NCBI GenBank assembly: GCA_023954045.1
Contig: JAMLIR010000013.1
Coordinates: 62,001 to 126,000 of the forward strand
DNA: 64,000 nt
Source of the DNA: Burkholderiaceae bacterium
Lineage (GTDB): Bacteria; Pseudomonadota; Gammaproteobacteria; Burkholderiales; Burkholderiaceae_E
Reading direction: 5' to 3'
The notes under the pieces are model-generated. The model searched no databases. It was not told the origin of the DNA and was given only the letters and a program-made list of their open reading frames with translations. Each line of letters begins with the position of its first letter. Position 1 is the stretch's first letter. The position numbers and the translations under genes are program-made. Below are positions 44,830-53,742 of this stretch, piece after piece.

Positions 44830-45981
44830 ATGCTCCGATCGATGCTCCGCAGCCTGCTCGTCGCCCTCTCCCTGATGCCCCTTGTGGCGCTGGCGCAGGT
44901 CGCGCCCCCGACGATCGCCGCGCGCTCCTGGCTGCTGCTCGATGCGACGTCCGGCCAGGTGCTCGCGGAGCACGATCCCGACCTGAAGGTCGAGCCGGCC
45001 TCGCTGACCAAGGTGATGACCGCCTACCTGGCGTTCAATGCGCTCAAGGAGAAGCGGCTCGCGCCCGACCAGCGGCCCGCGGTCTCGCAGGCGGCGTACA
45101 AGGCGGGCGGCTCGCGGATGTTCGTCGATCCGCTCAAGCCGGCCACGGTCGAGGAACTGCTCAACGGCATGATCGTCCAGTCGGGCAACGACGCTTCGAT
45201 CGTGCTCGCCGAAGCGCTCGGCGGCAGCGAGGAGACGTTCGCGCAGCAGATGAACCACGAGGCGAAGCGGATGGGGCTGCGCAACACGCAGTTCCGCAAC
45301 GCGACCGGCCTTCCCGACCCCGAGCACTTCAGTACCGCGCGCGATCTCGCGACGCTCGCGGCGCGCCTGATCACCGACTACCCCGAGTACTACACGCTCT
45401 ACTCGAAGCGCGAGTACACGTTCAACAACATCCGCCAGCCCAACCGCAACCGGCTGCTCGCGATCGACCCGAGTGTCGACGGCATGAAGACCGGCCACAC
45501 CGAGGCGGCAGGCTTCTGCCTGATCGCCTCGGCGCACCGCAAGCAGCCCGGGCTCCAGTCCGAACGGCGGCTGGTCTCGGTGGTGCTCGGCGCGAGCTCC
45601 GAGTCGGCGCGCGCGATCGAGTCGCAGAAGCTGCTGAACTACGGGTTCCAGAACTTCGACGCGGTGCGCGTCTACGCGAAGGGCCAGCCCACCGGCGAGT
45701 ACCAGGTGTGGAAGGGCAAGTCCGACACGATCGCGGGCGGCTTCGACACCGACCTGTTCGTCACCGTGCCGCGCGGGCAGGCCGACAAGGTGAAGGCCGA
45801 GGTCGAGCGCGTGCAGCCGCTCGTCGCCCCGATCGCCCAGGGCCAGAAGATCGGCACGCTGCGCGTGAAGCTCGACGACAAGGTGCTGCTCGAGCGCCCG
45901 CTGCTCGCGCTCGCGAGCGTCGAGCCGGCGGGGTGGTTCGGCCGCACCTGGGACGGCCTGCGGATGATGCTCTCGAAGTGA
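44830..45981 (+). CDS. dacC: D-alanyl-D-alanine carboxypeptidase (PBP5/6 type)
   Basis: This periplasmic low-molecular-weight penicillin-binding protein trims pentapeptides in peptidoglycan. The product is 383 aa. A signal peptide ends near AQVAPP (residue 23). Catalytic motifs are S58-L-T-K61, S118-G-N120 and K220-T-G222. A C-terminal PBP5-type beta domain and an amphipathic anchor (WFGRTWDGLRMMLSK) follow. dacA versus dacC cannot be told apart by sequence alone. A GTG 11 codons upstream is an alternative start. Confidence 0.93.
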   Translation: MLRSMLRSLLVALSLMPLVALAQVAPPTIAARSWLLLDATSGQVLAEHDPDLKVEPASLTKVMTAYLAFNALKEKRLAPDQRPAVSQAAYKAGGSRMFVDPLKPATVEELLNGMIVQSGNDASIVLAEALGGSEETFAQQMNHEAKRMGLRNTQFRNATGLPDPEHFSTARDLATLAARLITDYPEYYTLYSKREYTFNNIRQPNRNRLLAIDPSVDGMKTGHTEAAGFCLIASAHRKQPGLQSERRLVSVVLGASSESARAIESQKLLNYGFQNFDAVRVYAKGQPTGEYQVWKGKSDTIAGGFDTDLFVTVPRGQADKVKAEVERVQPLVAPIAQGQKIGTLRVKLDDKVLLERPLLALASVEPAGWFGRTWDGLRMMLSK

Positions 45982-45997
45982 GCCTGCGGAGACAAAC

Positions 45998-46855
45998 ATG
46001 GCCCAGATCGCGTACCTGAACGGCGAGTTCATGCCGATCGAGGAAGCCCGCGTGCCGGTGCTCGACCGGGGCTTCATCTTCGGCGACGGTGTCTACGAGG
46101 TCGTGCCGGTCTACGCGCGGCAGCCGTTTCGCTGGCCGCAGCACCTGGCGCGGCTCAAGCGCAGCCTCGCGGCCATCGGGATCGACAACCCGAACGACGA
46201 CGACGGCTGGACCCGGCTGGTCGTAGACCTGGTCGCGCGGCACGAGTGGGCCGACCAGTTCGTCTACATGCAGGTGACGCGCGGCGTCGCGCGGCGCGAC
46301 CACGCGTTCCCGAAGCCGCCGGTACGGCCCACCGTGTTCGCGATGTCGAGCGAACTGGTGTTGCCGGGCGCCGAGCAGGTCGAGCGGGGCGTAGCGGCGA
46401 TCTCGCTGCCCGACGAGCGCTGGCTGCACTGCGACATCAAGTCGACCTCGCTGCTCGGCAACGTGCTCGCGCGCCAGGCGGCGGTCGAGGCCCGCGCGGC
46501 CGAGTGCGTGATGTTCCGGGACGGGTTCCTGACCGAAGGATCGGCGAGCAACATCTGGGTGGCGCGCGGCGAGCGGCTCTACGGGCCGCCGACCGACAAC
46601 CTCGTGCTGCAGGGCGTGCGCTACGGGCTGATCCAGGAGCTGTGCGCCGACGCGGGCATCGCGCTGCAGCTGCGCCGCATCCTGCGCGAGGAAGTCCAGG
46701 TCGCCGACGAGCTGATCCTCAGTTCGGCGACGAAGGAGGTGCTCGCGATCACGAGCCTGGACGGCCGACCGGTCGGCACCGGCAAGCCGGGGCCGGTCTT
46801 CCGCAACCTTCACGCGGCCTACCAGAAGGTCAAGGCCCGTCTCGCCGGCCGATGA
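45998..46855 (+). CDS. dat: D-amino-acid transaminase (class IV PLP enzyme)
   Basis: The 285-aa protein is a class IV aminotransferase; DAAT interconverts D-alanine and D-glutamate with their 2-oxo acids. Early landmarks are [33 protein letters not shown]. The PLP lysine is in [14 protein letters not shown] near residue 148, and [13 protein letters not shown] near 177 is the family signature. Branched-chain aminotransferase or ADC lyase are less likely given the sequence. It lies 16 bp after dacC. Confidence 0.9.
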   Translation: MAQIAYLNGEFMPIEEARVPVLDRGFIFGDGVYEVVPVYARQPFRWPQHLARLKRSLAAIGIDNPNDDDGWTRLVVDLVARHEWADQFVYMQVTRGVARRDHAFPKPPVRPTVFAMSSELVLPGAEQVERGVAAISLPDERWLHCDIKSTSLLGNVLARQAAVEARAAECVMFRDGFLTEGSASNIWVARGERLYGPPTDNLVLQGVRYGLIQELCADAGIALQLRRILREEVQVADELILSSATKEVLAITSLDGRPVGTGKPGPVFRNLHAAYQKVKARLAGR

Positions 46856-47148
46856 GCGCGACGAACGACCTCGGCGCCGCGTTCGACCGGCTCGAGCGGC
46901 TGCTCGAGTTCCCGGTCGACTTCCCGCTGAAGGTCATGGGCAGGCGCGTCGACGATTTCGCGCAGGCCATCGCGGCGACGGTCGGCGAGCACGTCCCGAC
47001 CTTCGACCCGGCGACGATGGAACTGCGGGCGTCGAGCCAGGGGACCTGGCTCAGCGTGACGGTCGTGGTGCGCGTCGAATCGCGCGAGCAGCTCGAGCGG
47101 CTGTACCGCGCGCTCGCCGCGCATCCGCTGGTGAGCGTCGTGCTGTGA
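46852..47148 (+). CDS. ybeD: DUF493 (YbeD) protein
   Basis: The 98-aa protein is a ferredoxin-like-fold DUF493 member: [23 protein letters not shown] at about 18-40 and [32 protein letters not shown] near 62-93. The role is not defined; the gene is conserved immediately before lipB in proteobacteria, as here. ATGA overlaps join it to the transaminase and overlap with the lipB GTG follows. Confidence 0.93.
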   Translation: MSATNDLGAAFDRLERLLEFPVDFPLKVMGRRVDDFAQAIAATVGEHVPTFDPATMELRASSQGTWLSVTVVVRVESREQLERLYRALAAHPLVSVVL

Positions 47149-47807
47149 CTGCGGCGGTCGAGCGCGCGGCGCCCGCGGCGCCCAGGGTCCGGCCGTTCCG
47201 GCAGCGCCCTTACCTGCCGACGGTCCAGGAGATGCAGGCGTTCACGCTCGGGCGCGCGGCACAGACGCGCGACGAGATCTGGCTGGTCGAGCATCCGCCG
47301 GTGTTCACGCTGGGACACGCGTCGCGGCCGGAGCACCTGCACGCGCCCGGCGACATCCCGGTCGTGCGCACCGAGCGCGGCGGCCAAGTGACCTATCACG
47401 GCCCAGGTCAAGTGGTCGCTTACTTGCTCGTTGACCTCCGCCGGCGCTCGTTGACGGTCCGCGAGTTCGTGTCGACGATCGAGGACGCGACGATCGCCGT
47501 GCTGGATGGCTGCGGCGTCGCCGCGACCCGGCGCGACGGCGCGCCAGGCGTCTACCTGGCCTCGGGCGACAGCAGTGCCGGCGCCAAGATCGCCTCGCTG
47601 GGCATCAGGATCTCCCGCGGCTGCAGCTACCATGGTGTAGCGTTGAACGTGGCGATGGATCTCGAGCCGTTCTCCAGGATCGACCCTTGCGGCTATCCGG
47701 GGCTCGCGGTGACGGACCTCCGCAGCTGCGTCGGCGACGTCGACATCGCCGATCTCGCGGCGCGTTTCGGCCGGCAACTGGCCGCGTCCCTGGAAAGCAA
47801 GCAATGA
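47145..47807 (+). CDS. lipB: Octanoyl-[acyl-carrier-protein]:protein N-octanoyltransferase
   Basis: LipB moves the octanoyl chain from ACP to lipoyl domains of 2-oxoacid dehydrogenases and the glycine cleavage H protein. The product is 220 aa with a GTG start overlapping ybeD. The signature [20 protein letters not shown] lies at about 79-98, the catalytic lysine in [10 protein letters not shown] near 146-149 and the catalytic cysteine in DPCGYPG near 182. It overlaps lipA by ATGA. Confidence 0.95.
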   Translation: MTAAVERAAPAAPRVRPFRQRPYLPTVQEMQAFTLGRAAQTRDEIWLVEHPPVFTLGHASRPEHLHAPGDIPVVRTERGGQVTYHGPGQVVAYLLVDLRRRSLTVREFVSTIEDATIAVLDGCGVAATRRDGAPGVYLASGDSSAGAKIASLGIRISRGCSYHGVALNVAMDLEPFSRIDPCGYPGLAVTDLRSCVGDVDIADLAARFGRQLAASLESKQ

Positions 47808-48805
47808 CTTCGCCTCTGGATCCCCGTATGCCGGCCGCTGCCGGCCCGTCCCCCTCGCCCAGGCAGAAGGGCGCCGACAAGACCTCGCGCATCCCGGTGA
47901 AGATCGTCCGGCCGGCCGAAGTGCTGAAGAAGCCCGACTGGATCCGCGTGCGCGCCGGCTCGCACGGCACCCGCTTCTACGAGATCAAGAGCATCCTGCG
48001 CGAGCACCGGCTGCACACGGTCTGCGAGGAAGCCTCGTGCCCGAACATCGGCGAGTGCTTCGGCAGGGGCACCGCCACGTTCATGATCATGGGCGACACC
48101 TGCACGCGGCGCTGCCCGTTCTGCGACGTCGGCCACGGGCGCCCGGCGCCGCTGGACGCAGCCGAGCCCGAGAACCTCGCGAAGACGATCGCGGCGCTGA
48201 AGCTCGCGTACGTCGTGATCACCAGCGTCGACCGCGACGACCTGCGCGACGGCGGCGCGCAGCACTTCGTCGACTGCATCCGCAAGGTGCGCGAGCTGTC
48301 GCCGGCGACGCGCATCGAGGTGCTGGTGCCCGACTTCCGCGGCCGGATGGAGCGCGCGCTCGCGATCCTCGAGGCGGCGCCGCCGGACGTGATGAACCAC
48401 AACCTCGAGACCGTGCCGCGGCTCTACCGCGAGGCGCGTCCGGGTTCCGACTACGCGCACTCGCTGAAGCTGCTGGCCGAGTTCAAGCGCCGCGTGCCCG
48501 GCGTGCCGACGAAGTCGGGGCTGATGGTCGGACTGGGCGAGACCGACGACGAGATTCTGGCCGTGATGCGCGACATGCGCGCGCACGAGATCGACATGCT
48601 GACGATCGGCCAGTACCTCGCGCCGTCGAACGCGCACCTGCCGGTGCGCCGCTACGTCCACCCCGACACGTTCCGGATGTTCGAGGCCGAGGCGCGCGGC
48701 ATGGGGTTCTCGCACGCCGCGGTCGGCGCGCTGGTGCGCTCCTCGTATCACGCCGACCAGCAGGCGCACGCCGCCGGGGTGGCGGCGCGCGCCGGGGCCG
48801 GCTGA
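47804..48805 (+). CDS. lipA: Lipoyl synthase
   Basis: LipA is a radical-SAM enzyme that inserts two sulfur atoms into the octanoyl chain. The product is 333 aa. The auxiliary cluster ligands are C74, C79 and C85 ([12 protein letters not shown]), the radical-SAM cluster is C100-x3-C104-x2-C107, and the C-terminal serine ligand is in RSSYHADQ. It is the last gene of the dacC-dat-ybeD-lipB-lipA run and converges on the thioesterase gene with 27 bp between stops. Confidence 0.97.
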   Translation: MTSPLDPRMPAAAGPSPSPRQKGADKTSRIPVKIVRPAEVLKKPDWIRVRAGSHGTRFYEIKSILREHRLHTVCEEASCPNIGECFGRGTATFMIMGDTCTRRCPFCDVGHGRPAPLDAAEPENLAKTIAALKLAYVVITSVDRDDLRDGGAQHFVDCIRKVRELSPATRIEVLVPDFRGRMERALAILEAAPPDVMNHNLETVPRLYREARPGSDYAHSLKLLAEFKRRVPGVPTKSGLMVGLGETDDEILAVMRDMRAHEIDMLTIGQYLAPSNAHLPVRRYVHPDTFRMFEAEARGMGFSHAAVGALVRSSYHADQQAHAAGVAARAGAG

Positions 48806-48832
48806 GCCCCGCCCGGGCAGGCCTGGCGCGGA

Positions 48833-49270
48833 TCAGTCCCAGCGCGACGGGTCGGCGCAGACGAGCGCCTGCGCCCGCGCCTTCACCGGATCGGGGAGCG
48901 GCTGCGCCTTGCGGGCGATCGTGTCGAGGTGTACGCCGGTCAGGACGGTGGTCGCCGCGAGTTCGCCGTCCTCGTCGCGGCGCATCTCGTGGGCGAAGCG
49001 CAGGCTCTTGTCCTTCACCTCGAGCACTTCGCTGCGGATCGTGACGGTGTCGCCGGCGTGCAGCTCGCGCCGGTAGACGATGCGCTGCTCGACCGCGGCC
49101 ATGCCGCGGTACGAGTCGCGCAGGAACGACGGCGTCATCCCCAGCGCTGCGAAGAACTGCCAGGTCGCCTCGTCGAACTTCCCGACGTACCACATCACGT
49201 TCATGTGCCCCATGTGGTCGCAGTGCCAGGGGTAGACGGTGCCACGATAGGTGATCGGCATTTCGCTCAT
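48833..49270 (-). CDS. Acyl-CoA thioesterase (4HBT hotdog fold)
   Basis: The 145-aa protein is a 4-hydroxybenzoyl-CoA-thioesterase-like hotdog enzyme. The active-site helix is [25 protein letters not shown] (about 13-37), with the catalytic aspartate in the HCDHMGHMN loop. The substrate may be an aromatic or branched acyl-CoA, judged only from the neighbouring transport and aldehyde dehydrogenase genes. The start overlaps the GNAT stop (ATGA). Confidence 0.9.
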   Translation of the reverse strand: MSEMPITYRGTVYPWHCDHMGHMNVMWYVGKFDEATWQFFAALGMTPSFLRDSYRGMAAVEQRIVYRRELHAGDTVTIRSEVLEVKDKSLRFAHEMRRDEDGELAATTVLTGVHLDTIARKAQPLPDPVKARAQALVCADPSRWD

Positions 49271-49755
49271 CGCTTTCCCCGCAGGTCGAGTTCGAGGTAC
49301 TTCGCGTCGGCGATCGGGTTGGCGTAGTACGGCGCGGTCTCGCGGAAGCCGAGCGAGGCGTACAGCGCGCGCGCCGCGCTCATGCTGCCGAGCGTGTCGA
49401 GCAGCATCCGGGAGTAGCCGAGATCGCGCGCGGCCGAGATCGCCGCGACCGCCAGCGCGCGCCCGAGCCCCCGGCCGCGCGCACTCTCGCGCGCGTACAG
49501 GCGCTTCATCTCGCAGCCGCGGTCCGCGAGGGCGCGCACGCCGACGCAGCCGACGAACCCGCCGTCCTGGCGGGCGAGCAGCAGGCAGCCCGCCGGAGGC
49601 CCGTACATCGCGGGCAGGTCCAGCAATTCGGCTTCGAAGCCCTGGAAGCACAGGTCGATGCCGAGCTGCGCCGCGTACTCCTCGAACAGCGCGCGCGCCG
49701 CGGCGAAGTCGGCGTCGCTGCGCGCGGTGACGAACGTGGCGCCGCTGCCGGACAT
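49267..49755 (-). CDS. GNAT family N-acetyltransferase
   Basis: The 162-aa protein has the GNAT acetyl-CoA motif [26 protein letters not shown] (about 81-106; R-x2-x-G-x-G pattern as RGRGLGRAL) and the C-terminal [14 protein letters not shown]. The acceptor is unknown. It starts 9 bp after the aldehyde dehydrogenase stop and overlaps the thioesterase by four bases. Confidence 0.88.
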   Translation of the reverse strand: MSGSGATFVTARSDADFAAARALFEEYAAQLGIDLCFQGFEAELLDLPAMYGPPAGCLLLARQDGGFVGCVGVRALADRGCEMKRLYARESARGRGLGRALAVAAISAARDLGYSRMLLDTLGSMSAARALYASLGFRETAPYYANPIADAKYLELDLRGKR

Positions 49756-49764
49756 CCCCGGATT

Positions 49765-51219
49765 CTAGAACGGGTAGTGCCGCGGCGTGGTCTGGACCGT
49801 GATCCAGCGCAGGTCTGTGAACTCGGCGATCCCTGCCTTGCCGCCGAAACGGCCGATGCCGCTGCCCTTGACGCCGCCGAACGGCATTTGCGCCTCGTCG
49901 TGCACGGTCGGCCCGTTGACGTGGCAGATCCCCGACTCGATGCGGCGCGCGACGTTCATCGCGCGCGCGACGTCGCGGCCGAACACCGACGCGCTCAGCC
50001 CGTATTCGTTGTCGTTGGCGCAGGCGATCGCGTCCTCGACGCCGTTCACGCGGACGATGCACTTCACCGGCGCGAACGTCTCCTCGTGGTAGATGCGCAT
50101 GTCGCGCGTGACGCGGTCGAGCACCGTTGCCGGCATCAGCGTGTCGGTGGCCTTGCCGCCGCACAGCAGCTTCGCGCCCCTGGCCAGCGCGTCGTCGATC
50201 AGCGCGTTGCAGTGCTCCACCGTGCCCATGCCGATCACCGAGCCGAGCACCACCGGATCGGGCTTGCGCGGGTCGCCCAGCGGCAGCTTGCCGGCCTTGC
50301 CGACGAACTTCGCGACGAAGTCGTCGGCGATTCGCTGGTCGACGACCAGCCGCTCGGTGCTCATGCAGATCTGGCCCGAGTTGGCGAAGCAGCCGAACGC
50401 CGCCGCGTTCACCGCCGCGTCGACGTCGGCGTCGTCGAGCACGACCATCGGCGCCTTGCCGCCGAGCTCGAGCAGCACCGGCTTCAGGTACTTCGCGCAG
50501 GTCATCGCGATGATCCTGCCGACCTTCGTGCTGCCGGTGAAGTTCACGCGCCGCACCGCAGGGTGCGCGACCATCGCCTCGACCACGGTGCCGGCGTCGG
50601 CCGGCGCGTTGGTGACGTAGTTGACGACGCCGGCCGGAAAGCCCGCGTCCTGCAGCGACTCGATGATCAGCTGGTGGGTGCGCGGGCAGTTCTCGCTGCC
50701 CTTGAGCACCACGGTATTGCCGCAGGCGAGCGGGGTTGCGATCGCGCGCACGCCGAGGATGATCGGCGCGTTCCACGGCGCGATCCCGACGACGACGCCG
50801 GCAGGCTGGCGCACGCCCATCGCGAGCGACCCCGGCACGTCGGACGGAATCACCTCGCCGGCGACCTGCGTCGTGAGCGCCGCGGCCTCGCGCAGCATGC
50901 CGGCGGCCAGGTGCGCGTTGAAGCCCGCCCACATCGCGGTGGCGCCGGTCTCGGCGGCCATCGCCTCGACGAACTGCGGCGTCTTCGCCTCGAGCGCATC
51001 GGCCGCCTTCGACAGCAGCGCGCGGCGCTCGCTCGGGCCGGCCTGGCTCCACGCCTTGAACGCCTCGGCAGCCGCCTCGACCGCCGCGACCGCGTCGGCG
51101 GCGCTGGCGGCCGGCGCACGCGTGGCGACGCTGCCGTCGAGCGGATTGCGCCGCTCGAAGGTGGCGCCCTTCTCGGCGCTGACGGCAAGGCCGTTGATCA
51201 ACATGGAAAGGTCGGACAT
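49765..51219 (-). CDS. Aldehyde dehydrogenase from the internal start
   Basis: This is the probable separately initiated product of the same frame, 484 aa, beginning MSDLSMLINGLAV. It oxidises an aldehyde to the acid with NAD(P)+; the catalytic cysteine (GQICMST) and glutamate (ELGGKAP) are present. Length and N-terminus match free-standing dehydrogenases of this family, and a strong Shine-Dalgarno sequence precedes its ATG. It is followed after 9 bp by the GNAT gene. Confidence 0.75.
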   Translation of the reverse strand: MSDLSMLINGLAVSAEKGATFERRNPLDGSVATRAPAASAADAVAAVEAAAEAFKAWSQAGPSERRALLSKAADALEAKTPQFVEAMAAETGATAMWAGFNAHLAAGMLREAAALTTQVAGEVIPSDVPGSLAMGVRQPAGVVVGIAPWNAPIILGVRAIATPLACGNTVVLKGSENCPRTHQLIIESLQDAGFPAGVVNYVTNAPADAGTVVEAMVAHPAVRRVNFTGSTKVGRIIAMTCAKYLKPVLLELGGKAPMVVLDDADVDAAVNAAAFGCFANSGQICMSTERLVVDQRIADDFVAKFVGKAGKLPLGDPRKPDPVVLGSVIGMGTVEHCNALIDDALARGAKLLCGGKATDTLMPATVLDRVTRDMRIYHEETFAPVKCIVRVNGVEDAIACANDNEYGLSASVFGRDVARAMNVARRIESGICHVNGPTVHDEAQMPFGGVKGSGIGRFGGKAGIAEFTDLRWITVQTTPRHYPF

Positions 51220-52005
51220 GTTCTTCTCCTGCGGGGACGAGGGGGAGGCGGCGCCGCGGGCGCCGAGATAGGCGGAACGGATCACCGTCGAGCGCGCGAG
51301 CAGGCCGGCCGGGCCGCTGGCCACCAGCCGGCCGCGTTCGAGCACGTAGCCGCGGTCTGCGACGGCGAGCGACTTGCGGACGTTCTGTTCGACCATCAGC
51401 ACCGTGGTGCCCTGGTCGGCGATGCGGCGCGCGATCGCGAGCAGCTCGTCGACCATCCTCGGCGCGAGGCCGAGCGAAGGCTCGTCGAGCATCAGCAGCC
51501 GCGGCGCGCTCATCATCGCGCGCGCCACGGCGACCATCTGCTGCTCGCCGCCGCTCATCGTGCCGGCGAGTTGCGCGGCGCGCTCGCGAAGCCGCGGGAA
51601 GTCGCGAAACGCCTGCTCGATGCGCGCCGCGCGGTCGACCGGCGATACCAGCCAGCCGCCGAGCTCGAGGTTCTCGCGCACCGTCATCTGCGGAAAGAGC
51701 TGCCTGCCCTCGGCGACCATCGCCAGTCCGCGCTCGACGATCTCGCTGGCGCGGGCGCGCAGCGGGATCTCTTCGCCGTCGAGCAGCACCTGCCCGCGGC
51801 GCGGGATCAGGCCGGCGATCGCCTTCAGCAGCGTGCTCTTGCCGGCACCGTTCGGGCCGAGGATCACGGTGACGCCGGGGCGCGCCTCGAGCGTCAGGTC
51901 GCGCAGCACGAGGAACGGCCCGTAGCCCGCGCCCAGGCCGCGCACCTCGAGGTGCGCCGGCTTCGCGGGCGACGCGGCCGTCTCGCTGCGGGACGCGCCC
52001 GTCAC
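49765..52005 (-). CDS. LivF-type ABC ATPase in frame with an NAD-dependent aldehyde dehydrogenase
   Basis: One uninterrupted 746-codon frame encodes two proteins normally separate. Residues 1-250 are a LivF ATPase of the branched-chain/aromatic amide-type uptake family: Walker A GPNGAGKS near 51-58, signature MSGGEQQ near 150, Walker B LLMLDEPSLGLAP near 170. A 14-residue Ser/Pro/Gly linker leads to M263, where the aldehyde dehydrogenase begins (484 aa). It contains glutamate in LELGGKAP and catalytic cysteine in NSGQICMST, closest in feel to salicylaldehyde/benzaldehyde dehydrogenases. AGGAGAA lies correctly before codon 263 (51219), so the dehydrogenase can also be made alone. Whether the fused protein accumulates is unknown. 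The start overlaps the livG stop by ATGA. Confidence 0.85.
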   Translation of the reverse strand: MTGASRSETAASPAKPAHLEVRGLGAGYGPFLVLRDLTLEARPGVTVILGPNGAGKSTLLKAIAGLIPRRGQVLLDGEEIPLRARASEIVERGLAMVAEGRQLFPQMTVRENLELGGWLVSPVDRAARIEQAFRDFPRLRERAAQLAGTMSGGEQQMVAVARAMMSAPRLLMLDEPSLGLAPRMVDELLAIARRIADQGTTVLMVEQNVRKSLAVADRGYVLERGRLVASGPAGLLARSTVIRSAYLGARGAASPSSPQEKNMSDLSMLINGLAVSAEKGATFERRNPLDGSVATRAPAASAADAVAAVEAAAEAFKAWSQAGPSERRALLSKAADALEAKTPQFVEAMAAETGATAMWAGFNAHLAAGMLREAAALTTQVAGEVIPSDVPGSLAMGVRQPAGVVVGIAPWNAPIILGVRAIATPLACGNTVVLKGSENCPRTHQLIIESLQDAGFPAGVVNYVTNAPADAGTVVEAMVAHPAVRRVNFTGSTKVGRIIAMTCAKYLKPVLLELGGKAPMVVLDDADVDAAVNAAAFGCFANSGQICMSTERLVVDQRIADDFVAKFVGKAGKLPLGDPRKPDPVVLGSVIGMGTVEHCNALIDDALARGAKLLCGGKATDTLMPATVLDRVTRDMRIYHEETFAPVKCIVRVNGVEDAIACANDNEYGLSASVFGRDVARAMNVARRIESGICHVNGPTVHDEAQMPFGGVKGSGIGRFGGKAGIAEFTDLRWITVQTTPRHYPF
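51219..51230 (-). promoter_or_regulatory. Internal ribosome-binding site before the dehydrogenase
   Basis: On the minus strand AGGAGAA (51230-51224) lies four bases before the ATG at 51219. It encodes part of the LivF tail (Gln-Glu-Lys) in the same frame, which is why no stop codon separates the two proteins. Confidence 0.75.
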
Positions 52006-52766
52006 GCCGCGACCTCGGCCATCTCGTCGCCGAGGTAGGCTTCGACGACCTCGGCATTGCGCACGACCTCGGCCGGCGGACCGTCGGCGATCTTGCGCCC
52101 CTGGTGCAGCACCAGCACGCGCTCGACGTAGCGCATCAGCGTGGTCACCGCGTGCTCGATCCAGATCACGGTCAGGCCGAGGTCGCCGCGCAGCCCGCGG
52201 ATCAGCCGGGCCGTGCTCTCGACCTCGCTCTCGGTCAGGCCCGCGGCGACCTCGTCGAGCAACAGCAGCTTCGGCCGCGTCGCGAGCGCCATGCCGATCT
52301 CGAGCAGGCGCTGCTGCGACGGCGTGATCGCGGCGGCCGGCAGCGCGGCCTGCGGCGCCAGCCCGATCACGTCGAGGATGCTCGCGGCGTCCTTCAGCAG
52401 GCGCGGCGCCTCGCGCCGGCGGCCCGCGAACTGCAGCCCGAAATCGACGTTGGCCGCCACCGAGAGCTCCGCGAACACGCGCGGCGTCTGGAAGGTGCGC
52501 GCGACGCCGCGACGCGCGTAGCGGTCGGGCCGCGCCCCGGTCATCTTCGCGCCCTCGACCAGCAGCTCGCCCGAGGTTGGCGGCGTGACGCCGGACAGCG
52601 CGTTGAAGAAGGTCGTCTTGCCGGCGCCGTTCGGGCCGATGATTCCGACCAGCTCGCCGGCGCGGAACTGCGCGCTGACCTCGTCGACGGCAGTCAGGCC
52701 GCCGAAGCGCACCGTGACCGCGCGGGCCTCGAGCAGCACCGCCCCTTCCGGTTGCCGCTCAGCCAT
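52002..52766 (-). CDS. livG: LivG-type ABC transporter ATPase
   Basis: The 254-aa ATPase energises branched-chain-amino-acid/aromatic-type uptake with LivF, LivH and LivM. Walker A is GPNGAGKT near residues 43-50, and Walker B is LLLLDEVAAGLTE near 163-175. The C-loop reads ITPSQQRLLEIG in place of the usual LSxGQQ, keeping the final glutamine but losing the LSGG element. The C-terminus is the LivG-type HQGRKIADGPPAEVVRNAEVVEAYLG. Both ends overlap neighbours. Confidence 0.92.
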   Translation of the reverse strand: MAERQPEGAVLLEARAVTVRFGGLTAVDEVSAQFRAGELVGIIGPNGAGKTTFFNALSGVTPPTSGELLVEGAKMTGARPDRYARRGVARTFQTPRVFAELSVAANVDFGLQFAGRRREAPRLLKDAASILDVIGLAPQAALPAAAITPSQQRLLEIGMALATRPKLLLLDEVAAGLTESEVESTARLIRGLRGDLGLTVIWIEHAVTTLMRYVERVLVLHQGRKIADGPPAEVVRNAEVVEAYLGDEMAEVAA

Positions 52767-53742
52767 CGCGGGCCCCGCTCGCGCGGGCGCGCCGCGCCTT
52801 GCGCCAGGCGGCGATGTCGTCGCGCCAGCCGGCGAAGGTGCTGGCGCGCAGCGACGCCAGCCCGCCGGGCAGGTAGAGCACCGACAGGATCAGCAGCAGG
52901 CCGAGCGCCATCATGTAGATCTGCGGCAGCTGAAGGCGCAGCGCCTCGGCGAGCAGGCTGAACACCACGGCGGCCAGCAGCGGCCCCCACAGCGTGGCCG
53001 CGCCGCCGATCAGCGCGATCAGCACGGTCTGGAAGCCGATGAACGGATTGAAGACGGTCATCGGGTCGATGTAGGTCCAGCGCACGCTCATCGCCGCGCC
53101 GGTGGCGCCGGCGAAGGCGGCGGTGATCGCGAAGCCGATCACCTTGACGCGGCGGGTGTCCACCCCGAGCGTCTGCGCGCGCTGCTCGTCGCCGCCGATG
53201 CCGGCGAGCGCCAGCCCGAGCCGGCTGCGCCGAACGACGATCGAGGTCGCGATTGCGAGCACCGCCAGCGCGAGCATCGTCAGGTAGACGGTTCCGGGCT
53301 CGGGAACCACGGTGAGCACGCGGCCGACCGTGCCGGCGTACTGCTTCTCGGCGTAGGTGATCGCCAGCCGGATCAGCTCGGTCATGCCGAAGGTGAGCAC
53401 CGCGAAATAGGTGCCGCGCAAGTGCAGCACCGCGCTGCCCATCGCCACCGCGACCAGCACCGCGAGCGCGGCGCCGAGCGCGATCGCCCCCGCCCACGGC
53501 AGCTGGTCCAGCGTCAGCGCGCCGACGTAGGCGCCGACCCCGAAGAACGCCGAAGTGGCCAGCGACATGTAGCGGGTCGGGCCGCAGAACAGCGCCCAGC
53601 TCGAAGACAGCGCGACGTACATCAGGCAGCTGAGCGCCATCGACACGACGAAGTCGCTCGAGTACGCGGGCAGCGCCGCGGCCCAGCCGGTCAGCGCCAG
53701 CAGGATCAGCACGTCCCTTCCGGTGGCTCGACGCTCGCTCAT
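52759..53742 (-). CDS. livM: LivM-type ABC transporter permease
   Basis: The 327-aa inner-membrane permease has about nine hydrophobic segments. GTYFAVLTFGMTELIRL near 120-136 and the EAA-like loop LGVDTRRVKVIGFAITAAFAGATGA near 205-230 are typical of LivM. The start at 53742 (MSERRATGRD) is chosen because it overlaps the livH stop by ATGA; a start nine codons upstream would lie inside livH. A basic C-terminal tail (KARRARASGARDG) overlaps livG by eight bases. Confidence 0.92.
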   Translation of the reverse strand: MSERRATGRDVLILLALTGWAAALPAYSSDFVVSMALSCLMYVALSSSWALFCGPTRYMSLATSAFFGVGAYVGALTLDQLPWAGAIALGAALAVLVAVAMGSAVLHLRGTYFAVLTFGMTELIRLAITYAEKQYAGTVGRVLTVVPEPGTVYLTMLALAVLAIATSIVVRRSRLGLALAGIGGDEQRAQTLGVDTRRVKVIGFAITAAFAGATGAAMSVRWTYIDPMTVFNPFIGFQTVLIALIGGAATLWGPLLAAVVFSLLAEALRLQLPQIYMMALGLLLILSVLYLPGGLASLRASTFAGWRDDIAAWRKARRARASGARDG

